Assembly: GCA_028277445.1 (NCBI GenBank)
Contig: JANQGG010000051.1
Coordinates: forward strand, 1 to 42,994
DNA length: 42,994 nucleotides
From: Chloroherpetonaceae bacterium
GTDB lineage: Bacteria > Bacteroidota > Chlorobiia > Chlorobiales > Chloroherpetonaceae
Direction of reading: 5' to 3'
The translations under genes were made by a program, and so were the position numbers. The notes beneath the pieces are model-generated. The model worked only from the letters and a program-made list of their open reading frames with translations. It did no database searches and was not told the DNA's origin. How positions within the stretch are numbered: the stretch's first letter is position 1; each line of letters opens with the position of its first letter. This document shows, piece by piece, positions 16,512-24,030 of this stretch.

Positions 16512-18458
16512 TTATTGCAATAAATCATTTCCATTAAAAATTTTCAACTCTTCCTGAAGATGCTTCTTAGCTTTATTTTCATTGATCTGTAAGTCATGCA
16601 GGTTTTTCATGACACGCATTTCTTTTTCGGGTTCGAGACCTTGGTTTAATTCATTTATCAATTGGCTTTTCTGAACCGAAAAATGCTCTAAATTCATCTT
16701 GATCGCTGCATCAATAAATTCTTTCAAGCATCGTTGGGCGTAATCTTGCGGGGTTTCGGTTGGCCATCGCTCACTAATGGGATCGCTCATCAAAAGCGAG
16801 CTGAGGTAGCTTCTCAACGGTTGATCATCTATCCTGTCTATTTCACGTGCAATGATTGGCGGCTTTTTGGTTAAACGATCTGATGATTTCAATTCATGAT
16901 AACGTGATAGCAAAAAATCCATCGTTTTTCGAATCCAGGGATGGTTGGGTGAAAATAGCGTTTGATGATCATCAACGAAATGTAAAATCTGATAGCCATG
17001 ATACGTACTTTCCAGCAACGCCTTGATAAAAGTCGATTCTAATACCGTTGGTTTTTCTTCTTGAGAAGATGGCTTTAACGAAGATGTTTGTGATTTCGGA
17101 TAGCGATGGTCTTGAGAACGATGTTGCACCGAAGCTTTACTCCAGCCTTGTTTCGATTTTGCGGCTTTTAAAAATTCCTTCTTAAGCAAACCGTATGAAA
17201 AATCGGTTTTCTCGCTGAGCCATTTGATATGCGATTCCACTTCAAGCTCATCGGAGATTTTTGTTAATGTATTCACCAAATCCCGGATTGATGTTGCTGT
17301 GGATTCAGCCGTTTCAAAGCCATGATTAGATTTTAAAATGCCCAGTTTAAAGTCTAAAAACGATTGTTGATGATCAGAAATGTAATGTTGAAACTCATCT
17401 TTCCCGACGGCTTTGATAAAGCTATCGGGGTCTTCAGATTCAGGGAGCACACAGATCGCTACATGCAACCCTTCTTCTAGGAGAACATCAACGCCGCGCA
17501 TCATTGCATTAATGCCTGCTTTATCGCCATCATAAATAAACGTCACCAATTTGGTATAACGCTTGATCAGTTGGGCTTGCTGAGGGGTTAAGGCTGTACC
17601 GCTTGTCGCTACAGCGTTGGTAATACCTTCCTGGTGCAAAGCAATAGCATCCATATACCCTTCTACCAGAATACAGTTTTGTTTTCGACGCACTTCCTGC
17701 CCGGCAAAGTTCATAGCATAGAGCAGTTTCGATTTTTCATACACGTTGCTTTCAGGAGAATTGATATACTTTGGGGAATTCTTCAGATCGGTGATAATTC
17801 TACCGCCAAATCCAACTACTTTGCCAGCTGTTGAAAAAATCGGGAACATTAACCGACCGCGAAACGTGTCATAATACTTTTGATGCTTCTCATTATAGCT
17901 CAACAACCCAAGCGTTTTGAGCTTTTCTGTATCATGGTTTTCATTCAAGGCTTTATCATAAAGATTTTCCCAGGAATTCATTGAAAATCCCAGCCCGAAT
18001 TTTGAGATGGTTTCTTTTAAAACACCGCGTTTTTCAAGGTAATCCAAACAGAGTTTTCCTTCGGAAGTTTGAAGCTGTTCATGAAAAAGTTTGGCGCCCC
18101 AGGTAAGTAAGGAATATTCCTCGCGTTCTTCCTGTGATTTTTGAGTGGTTTTGGATTGTTTTTCATACTGGCTCAGATCAACGCCAACTTTTTTTGCGAT
18201 CAGTTTTAAGGCGTCAATAAAGCCAATATTTTCCATTTCCATAACAAATGTAAATGCATTACCACCCTTACCGCTTGAAAAGCATTTATAAATTTGCTTT
18301 TCGGGAGAAACGATAAACGAAGGGGTTTTTTCCCGGGTAAATGGCGAAAGGGCTTTATAATTTCTGCCCGATGGAGTTAAAGTTAAATAATCTGAGATCA
18401 CATCAACAATATTGGCGCGTTGTCTAACTTCTTCTATGATATGATCGGGAATTCGCAT
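16512..18458 (-). CDS. dnaG: DNA primase
   Basis: A 648-residue DnaG that makes RNA primers at the replication fork. The N-terminal domain (1-~100) has the fold motif of the CHC2 zinc finger, but only one of four zinc ligands remains: the canonical Cys, His and last Cys positions are Ser38, Thr41 and Ser62, and Cys59 is kept (PSFIVSPEKQIYKCFSSGKGG). The catalytic core follows with RGRLMFPI and the Toprim motifs VEGYMDAIAL and FIYDGDKAG (about 265-325). The C-terminal ~200 residues are the helicase-interaction region. Loss of zinc ligands is, to my knowledge, usual for Bacteroidota/Chlorobiota primases rather than a defect. Confidence 0.95.
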   Translation of the reverse strand: MRIPDHIIEEVRQRANIVDVISDYLTLTPSGRNYKALSPFTREKTPSFIVSPEKQIYKCFSSGKGGNAFTFVMEMENIGFIDALKLIAKKVGVDLSQYEKQSKTTQKSQEEREEYSLLTWGAKLFHEQLQTSEGKLCLDYLEKRGVLKETISKFGLGFSMNSWENLYDKALNENHDTEKLKTLGLLSYNEKHQKYYDTFRGRLMFPIFSTAGKVVGFGGRIITDLKNSPKYINSPESNVYEKSKLLYAMNFAGQEVRRKQNCILVEGYMDAIALHQEGITNAVATSGTALTPQQAQLIKRYTKLVTFIYDGDKAGINAMMRGVDVLLEEGLHVAICVLPESEDPDSFIKAVGKDEFQHYISDHQQSFLDFKLGILKSNHGFETAESTATSIRDLVNTLTKISDELEVESHIKWLSEKTDFSYGLLKKEFLKAAKSKQGWSKASVQHRSQDHRYPKSQTSSLKPSSQEEKPTVLESTFIKALLESTYHGYQILHFVDDHQTLFSPNHPWIRKTMDFLLSRYHELKSSDRLTKKPPIIAREIDRIDDQPLRSYLSSLLMSDPISERWPTETPQDYAQRCLKEFIDAAIKMNLEHFSVQKSQLINELNQGLEPEKEMRVMKNLHDLQINENKAKKHLQEELKIFNGNDLLQ

Positions 18459-18593
18459 CGGTCTTAACTATGAAAAGTTTAAATCAATAAAATATTAATT
18501 ATAATGATGTAAATTTTGCCAGTTTTTTTATACTGGCTAGTTTATGTGATTATCGATCGTTTTTGTTTCAGTTTAAATTACGCGCTTAGTTTT

Positions 18594-19628
18594 ATGAAAA
18601 AATCAGTTGCAGTTGTTTTTGTTGCTCACGGTGAAGCCGAAACTGCCGGTTTGGTTGAAAATTACAGAGTTGCCAGGCATACCATGGCACACGCCGGGCA
18701 AGTTATGCATATACCAAAACCTCTTCAGGTTATCATCTCGGTACTTGGAAGTTTGATCAATGTAAAAAAAGCCTTAACAACACGATTTTTATCGCCTCAT
18801 AACGAAAATACCCGATTACAAGCAAAGATTATTCAAGAAAAATTGAACGATTTTCAGCAAGAAACCGGATTGGATTTTAAGTTCTATACCACATTTTTAT
18901 CCAATAAACCTTTTTTTGAAGAAGAGATCAAAGACATTGTTGAAAAAAATGACTATGCCGTTTATGTGTCATTATCCACAATTGATACGGAATTATCATC
19001 CGGGATTATTTGCCACGAAATCGAGGCAAATGAGGATAAAATGAATGCGTTAAATGCAAAGTTAATCAGTCAGCATTGGAAAGAAGAGGCGTTTACGAAC
19101 ACTATTGTTGATCACATTTTTGGTGATCGTAAATTCAAATCAAATCCTAACCCTCAGAATGCATTAATTTTAGCGTTTCATGGGACGATCGTCAAGGATA
19201 AAAATGGCAACACGCCCAGCTTTCATACCGGTTTGGATGAAACATTGCACTATGCCGATGTTTTAAAGCATCACATTGAAAAGGATCCGAGAAATTTTTA
19301 TGGCAAGGTGCTTCCGGCTTATCTCAACCATGAAGTGGGAGGTACATGGACCGAACCATCTTTAGAAAATCTGATTGACGAATTAAAGGATAATGATATC
19401 AACCATGTTGCTTTATTTCCATGCGGATTCTTAGTTGATGGCGCCGAAACCCTGGCAAATGCGAAATTAACATTATATAAATCAGGTATTGATAGCACGG
19501 CTTATATTCCTGCTTTAAATCAAGACGATGCGTTTATGGATTATCTTACCGAGAGGATAAAAATCGCCATTAAAAACTTTTTTGAACCGCATTCTGCGGA
19601 ATCAAACTCAATATCTTTAAGTAATTAA
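18594..19628 (+). CDS. hemH: Ferrochelatase-like protein
   Basis: A 344-residue divergent member of the ferrochelatase family, which inserts iron into a porphyrin at the end of heme synthesis. The C-terminal half shows the recognisable parts: ALILAFHGT (the catalytic-type His) at about 205, SFHTGLDET, then GTWTEPSLENLIDEL and HVALFPCGFLVDGAETL. The N-terminal half is less conserved (AHGEAETAG replaces the usual LNLGTP start). The frame is open from 18516, but ATG 18594 aligns with the usual N-terminus, and the extra 26 residues are hydrophobic and unlike the family. Heme A synthase is encoded about 8 kb downstream. Confidence 0.75.
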   Translation: MKKSVAVVFVAHGEAETAGLVENYRVARHTMAHAGQVMHIPKPLQVIISVLGSLINVKKALTTRFLSPHNENTRLQAKIIQEKLNDFQQETGLDFKFYTTFLSNKPFFEEEIKDIVEKNDYAVYVSLSTIDTELSSGIICHEIEANEDKMNALNAKLISQHWKEEAFTNTIVDHIFGDRKFKSNPNPQNALILAFHGTIVKDKNGNTPSFHTGLDETLHYADVLKHHIEKDPRNFYGKVLPAYLNHEVGGTWTEPSLENLIDELKDNDINHVALFPCGFLVDGAETLANAKLTLYKSGIDSTAYIPALNQDDAFMDYLTERIKIAIKNFFEPHSAESNSISLSN

Positions 19629-19787
19629 ATGTCTTAACCTTGATTTTCATACGATTATAAAATTCTCCAATCTTATCAAATCGTTAAGGCATTTTAGTTT
19701 CAAGTAAATTTTAGTATAATTGCGATCATTAATTTTCACTGAGTTAAATTTTAATACTCTATTAATAAAACTATAGCTTGTCTAATC

Positions 19788-20540
19788 ATGAAACAAAGCC
19801 TTTTTAACCTCATACTTATTGCCGTGACAGTGGCTGTTTCTACAGCCTTTTTCTTCTGGTGTGGTGCTCAACCAAAAGCCAGCATTTTCCATTCATTATT
19901 TGAAGGCGGTCCGGTTATTATTGTTTTGCTGACTTTGATCCAGATGGTAATCGCCTATGTTGTTGAGCGCTCAATAGCCCTAAAAAAAGCTGAAGGACGC
20001 GGTGGCATTACCGGTTTTATTAAAGAGATTGAAGAAAAAATTGACGCCGGACAAATTGACGAAGCGATTGATTCTTGCGAGAATCATCAGAGTTCACTTT
20101 CAGCTGTCATTCGTGCAGGTCTGAATAAATACAAATCGTTAGTTAAACGAAATGTAAATGATCCTGAAAAACGAACCGCCGAAATGCAAAAAGCTATCGA
20201 AGAAGCGTCTATGATGGAAATGCCATTGTTAGAAAAAAATATGGTGTCAATTTCTACCATTGCTTCAATTTCAACGATGTTTGGTTTGTTTGGTACAACA
20301 ATCGGTATGATTCGAGCATTTAATGCTTTGGCCACTGGTGGCGCACCGGATGCAGTTGAATTATCCAGAGGTATTTCTGAAGCGTTATTTAATACGGCGC
20401 TTGGTATTTTTGGTGGTATTGCAGGTATTATGGCTTACAACTTCTTTACCAGTAAAGTTGATCAATTTACCTATATGATTGATGAAGCAGCATTCTATGT
20501 TGTTCAAACTCTTGCGATCAAAGATCAACAAACCGCATAA
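19788..20540 (+). CDS. exbB: ExbB/TolQ/MotA-type proton channel protein
   Basis: A 250-residue inner-membrane protein. Hydrophobic segments lie at about 8-26, 39-60, 150-175 and 195-222, with FGLFGTTIGMIRAFNAL as the conserved MotA/ExbB motif and a cytoplasmic loop between the second and third segments. With ExbD it uses the proton gradient to drive TonB. It starts a four-gene operon whose order exbB-exbD-exbD-tonB fixes the assignment. The gap to exbD is 18 bp. Confidence 0.92.
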   Translation: MKQSLFNLILIAVTVAVSTAFFFWCGAQPKASIFHSLFEGGPVIIVLLTLIQMVIAYVVERSIALKKAEGRGGITGFIKEIEEKIDAGQIDEAIDSCENHQSSLSAVIRAGLNKYKSLVKRNVNDPEKRTAEMQKAIEEASMMEMPLLEKNMVSISTIASISTMFGLFGTTIGMIRAFNALATGGAPDAVELSRGISEALFNTALGIFGGIAGIMAYNFFTSKVDQFTYMIDEAAFYVVQTLAIKDQQTA

Positions 20541-20558
20541 AACCATTAATCACTTATT

Positions 20559-21083
20559 ATGCCAAAGGTAAAATCTAAACGTGTAGGTTTTGTACTGGAT
20601 ATGACCCCAATGGTGGATGTGGCCTTTTTGTTGCTCACATTTTTTATGCTGACAACGCAGTTCAGACCACCAGAAGTTGTTTCGGTAAGTCTGCCGGCTT
20701 CGCATTCGGACAACAAATTACCAGAGTCTAACATTTTAACAATTAGCGTGGGTAAGGATAATTCCATTTACCTCGGTGTTGAAAACTACACAACTCGTGA
20801 AAGGATTTTTGCTCGTGTGATTCAACCTCGCTTAATTGAGGCAAATTACTCCGATGGTGCAATTAATGATTCATTAAAAAGTTTTAGACTTACTGAAGGT
20901 TTTCAAGTTAAACCTGAAAATCTTGAAAAAATGATCATTAATGCACGATTAGCCAATCCAAAACTCCGTCCGGTTATTCGAGCCGATATAGATGCCGATT
21001 TTGAAGCAATTGATGTTGTTATCAAAGCGTTCAAAAAAACCAATATGCCAGTTTTTAACCTGATAACAAGCTTAGAAGGTTAA
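20559..21083 (+). CDS. exbD: ExbD/TolR family protein, first copy
   Basis: A 174-residue protein with one N-terminal membrane helix (about 16-37) containing the proton-carrying Asp20 in DMTPMVDVAFLLLTFF. The rest is a periplasmic domain. It matches the second ExbD gene strongly in the membrane helix but diverges after it, so the two are not a recent duplication. Paired ExbD subunits are common in Bacteroidota/Chlorobiota TonB operons. Confidence 0.92.
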   Translation: MPKVKSKRVGFVLDMTPMVDVAFLLLTFFMLTTQFRPPEVVSVSLPASHSDNKLPESNILTISVGKDNSIYLGVENYTTRERIFARVIQPRLIEANYSDGAINDSLKSFRLTEGFQVKPENLEKMIINARLANPKLRPVIRADIDADFEAIDVVIKAFKKTNMPVFNLITSLEG

Positions 21084-21109
21084 TCTTAAAATTTAAAAAT
21101 TAAAGTATT

Positions 21110-21679
21110 ATGGCAGCAGTTGACGCACCTCAACAATCCGGTTCAAGAGGGCGAAAAGGTAAAAAAAAGAAAAGCAGACGCATTGGGTTTAAGCTTGATA
21201 TGACCCCGATGGTGGATGTGGCTTTTCTTTTATTAACTTTTTTTATGCTTACCACTACATTTAATAAACCCAATACCATGGAAATCAATGTTCCGCCGGA
21301 AGACATGGAAGTTAAAGTGGCTGAATCTAATGTGATGACTTTGCGCATTGTTGAAAAAGACTCTGTGTTCTGGAATCTGGCTGAAGAAGAGGCAACGGGG
21401 ATTAAAATGTATGAAAGTAGTGGTGAAGGGAATATGCTAAGCTCTACCTTTAAAAGTGCCCTTGAAACCGAATACAATAGAAATGAAAAACTTGTTGTGG
21501 TTATCAAACCCGACAAAAAATCAAAATATCGCAATTTGGTTGATGTGATTGATGAGTTAAATCTCATGAAAATTGATCGTTTCAGCCTTGCTGATTTCAC
21601 TCAGTACGATTCTCTAGAAGTGCTAAAAGCTAAAGGTTTGCTTGAAACAGAAGAGGAGGGTTCAAATGATGAGTCCTAA
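21110..21679 (+). CDS. exbD: ExbD/TolR family protein, second copy
   Basis: A 189-residue ExbD paralogue. It has a longer, strongly basic cytoplasmic leader (RGRKGKKKKSRR, about 13-24) before the membrane helix with Asp36 in DMTPMVDVAFLLLTFFMLTT. The periplasmic domain differs from that of the first copy and ends in an acidic tail. Its final 14 bp overlap the preferred start of tonB, implying translational coupling. Confidence 0.92.
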   Translation: MAAVDAPQQSGSRGRKGKKKKSRRIGFKLDMTPMVDVAFLLLTFFMLTTTFNKPNTMEINVPPEDMEVKVAESNVMTLRIVEKDSVFWNLAEEEATGIKMYESSGEGNMLSSTFKSALETEYNRNEKLVVVIKPDKKSKYRNLVDVIDELNLMKIDRFSLADFTQYDSLEVLKAKGLLETEEEGSNDES

Positions 21680-22574
21680 TCAACAAGACGAACTAATAGA
21701 ACAAAACAAATCCGAAGCTGAAACCATAAGTCCTTCTGATAAGCCTATTTCAGGGATGACAAAAGAAGAAGCATGGGCGCCGCATCCTGAGTTCTTGGAT
21801 ACGGCTAAGTTGCGAAATATCACTTATGGTAACTTGGTGCTTAGAAAAAAGTATCATAAGTTTTTTCAGAGCGGCGTTTTATCTGCGGCCGCATTTTTTT
21901 TATCATTATGGTTCGGATACATCGCTTATGGCTACGTTTCGGAGTGGGTTGCAGGATGGGGTGATGACGATGCTCCTGTTGTTAAAACCAGGCGTGTGAT
22001 AACAAGCATTACCGAGCTTGCACCGCCGCCGCCAATGAACGAAACAACCCCGCCGCCACCGCCGGTTGCCGTAGCGCCATCAGCGCCGCCCGACGTTGGT
22101 ATTGTAAAAAAAGTTAAAGATGAAGAAGCGCCTCGCGAAAAAACATTGGCAACTCAGAAAGACATTAAAAAAGCGTTAATGGCTGGCGCTCAAGACAACA
22201 CCGGTGATACCACAGGTCTTGGCGAGGGATTGGTCTATGCACCGCCACCGGAAGAGCCGGTTGAAATGGAAGAAGACCCGCCAATGTTTATGGCTGTTGA
22301 AAAAATGCCGGCATTTGTTAATCAAATCAAACCAAGCTATCCGGAAATTGCTAAACGTGCCGGAATTGAAGGTCTAGTGGTTGTAAATGTGTTGATCGGA
22401 AAAGATGGCAGGCCGATCAAAGCAAGAATCCTGAAGAAAAAACCTGCTGACTCCAATATTTTTGATGAAGCAGCCACATCTGCCTTAATGCGATCAAGTT
22501 ATTCACCAGGTATTCAAAATGGCAGACCGATTAAAGTTTGGCTTACGGTTCCGATGCGATTTAAACTGAATTAA
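21666..22574 (+). CDS. tonB: TonB energy transducer
   Basis: A TonB protein of ~302 residues. It has a cytoplasmic N-terminus of ~50 residues, one membrane helix (around SAAAFFLSLWFGYIAYGYV), a proline-rich spacer (PPPPMNETTPPPPP and later PPPEEP) and a C-terminal TonB domain with KPSYPEIAKRAGIEGLVVVNVLIGKDG-type sequence and YSPGIQNGRPIKVW. It links the ExbB/ExbD motor to outer-membrane receptors such as that at 24031-26715. The frame opens at 21642, but GAGGAGG just before ATG 21666 makes that the better start. The long cytoplasmic leader is longer than in enterobacterial TonB. Confidence 0.9.
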   Translation: MMSPNQQDELIEQNKSEAETISPSDKPISGMTKEEAWAPHPEFLDTAKLRNITYGNLVLRKKYHKFFQSGVLSAAAFFLSLWFGYIAYGYVSEWVAGWGDDDAPVVKTRRVITSITELAPPPPMNETTPPPPPVAVAPSAPPDVGIVKKVKDEEAPREKTLATQKDIKKALMAGAQDNTGDTTGLGEGLVYAPPPEEPVEMEEDPPMFMAVEKMPAFVNQIKPSYPEIAKRAGIEGLVVVNVLIGKDGRPIKARILKKKPADSNIFDEAATSALMRSSYSPGIQNGRPIKVWLTVPMRFKLN

Positions 22575-22598
22575 CGCGGTAATTCATCACTTTTTTTT

Positions 22599-22635
22599 AG
22601 CCAGCTTTTGTTTTATTCAGAAGCTGGCTATTTTA
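22599..22635 (+). terminator. Terminator of the exbB-exbD-exbD-tonB operon
   Basis: AGCCAGCTT (22599-22607), a 13-base loop, AAGCTGGCT (22621-22629), then ATTTT. Preceded by a T8 run, so it may also act on the other strand. Confidence 0.7.
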
Positions 22636-22673
22636 CGTCTTCTTCTTTGAAACCAGAAAAAGTTTAATGAGTT

Positions 22674-23069
22674 ATGTCTGAGAGAGACGCAGAAGATAAC
22701 GCCAATTCCGAATCATCTTCAAATGATCGACGAACAAACCAGCCTGAATCAACAACCAATAGTCCCATTGGAAAACAACTCAGAGAAAAATCCAGAAAAT
22801 CCTCTTCAATGAACACCAACCAGTTGATTAATGAATTGATTGGGTATGGATCGGGTCTTTTATTTTTCGGACTCAGCGGTTTTATTTTTTTTGGTTTTTT
22901 TAGCTCGCCAGGCATGACGCCGGAATACCGCAACATTTTATCGTTGATATTATTTTTATATGGCTTGTATCGGGTTGTTACGACACGTGGAAAATCGAAT
23001 GCCGCTAAACGACGTGAACGCTTGATGAAACATCGCTCTGAACGTTCATCAGATCATTATGACAGTTAA
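22674..23069 (+). CDS. Small membrane protein of unknown function
   Basis: A 131-residue protein I cannot assign. Residues 1-~50 are hydrophilic and rich in Ser, Asn and Asp. Two membrane helices lie at about 55-76 and 85-103, and the tail is strongly basic (KRRERLMKHRSE). The topology suggests both ends in the cytoplasm. It follows the tonB operon terminator and precedes a coiled-coil lipoprotein gene, with which it is probably co-transcribed. Confidence 0.6.
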   Translation: MSERDAEDNANSESSSNDRRTNQPESTTNSPIGKQLREKSRKSSSMNTNQLINELIGYGSGLLFFGLSGFIFFGFFSSPGMTPEYRNILSLILFLYGLYRVVTTRGKSNAAKRRERLMKHRSERSSDHYDS

Positions 23070-23088
23070 TTTTAATACTTCAAAAAAC

Positions 23089-23964
23089 ATGAACAGAGAT
23101 TTTTACAGATTTTTCGTTATCAGTCTGATTATTGTTTTTAGCATTAGTGGATGCACAAAAGAACTTGAGGACAAAATTCAAACGCTTGAAGAGGAAAAAA
23201 AAGCGTTAACGCTTGAAAGTGAAACTAAGGAAAAATATGTCGAAGAAATATTGGGCGCGGTTAATGAAATTCAAAGCAATTTAGATACCATCCGCGCTAG
23301 AGAAAATATCATCAGCAAAGCTTCAAGCAATATAGAAACCAAAGGCATTTCGGAAGCTGAAGCATTAAAAAAGCGCATCCTGGGCGATATATCCGATATT
23401 GATACTTACCTGCAAGAAAACAAAAAGAAGCTTAGCAAGCTGCAATCACGGATTAAATCGTATCGTTATAAAATTGCCGGTTTGGAAAAGATGGTTGAAA
23501 ATCTTAAAAACACCATTTCTCAAAAAGAAATGGAAATTGCTTATCTCAAAGAAGAAATCAGCAGTTTAAATGTGCGAGTTGCAACCCTGGAAACCACATT
23601 ACGGCAAAAAGAGCGCGTAATTAAGCAAAAAGAAAAGGAGATCAACAAAGCGCATTATATTATCGGAACATGGGATCAATTGCAGGAAAAAGGCGTCGTT
23701 GAAGACCAAGGCGGGTTTTTATGGTTTGGCAAAACCACCGTGACTTCAAAAAACCTGGACTTAAGCAAGTTTAAACAAGTGGAAGCCCGAAAAACAACTC
23801 AAATCTCAATAGATCATCCGTTGGATGATGTTCAAATTCTCACCAACCATTCGGATAAAACCTATAAATTGGTAGCCAACGGTGCAAATAAAACCCATTT
23901 AAAGATCAGCGATACCCGAAAATTTTGGGAAAACTCCAGGGTGTTGGTTGTGCTTATGAATTAG
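23089..23964 (+). CDS. Coiled-coil lipoprotein of unknown function
   Basis: An ~291-residue protein with a lipoprotein signal (hydrophobic run ending FSISGC). A long coiled coil follows (about 25-185) with repeated Glu/Lys heptads, then a compact C-terminal domain of ~100 residues. The frame is open from 23059, overlapping the previous gene by 11 bp, but ATG 23089 gives a standard signal peptide and is preferred. The coiled coil suggests a periplasmic spacer or tether anchored in a membrane. The C-terminal part has no motif I recognise. Confidence 0.65.
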   Translation: MNRDFYRFFVISLIIVFSISGCTKELEDKIQTLEEEKKALTLESETKEKYVEEILGAVNEIQSNLDTIRARENIISKASSNIETKGISEAEALKKRILGDISDIDTYLQENKKKLSKLQSRIKSYRYKIAGLEKMVENLKNTISQKEMEIAYLKEEISSLNVRVATLETTLRQKERVIKQKEKEINKAHYIIGTWDQLQEKGVVEDQGGFLWFGKTTVTSKNLDLSKFKQVEARKTTQISIDHPLDDVQILTNHSDKTYKLVANGANKTHLKISDTRKFWENSRVLVVLMN

Positions 23965-23971
23965 ATTTTGA

Positions 23972-24000
23972 AATAAAAAAAGCCCTCGCATGGAGGGCTT
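23972..24000 (-). terminator. Terminator after the TonB-dependent receptor
   Basis: Read on the minus strand: AAGCCCTC, loop CATGC, GAGGGCTT and then a run of seven T. It lies 30 bp past the receptor's stop. On the plus strand the hairpin is followed by ATCGG, so it is less suited to terminate the lipoprotein gene. Confidence 0.75.
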
Positions 24001-24030
24001 ATCGGCTTTAAAGCTTGTTCTTAAGCCAGA

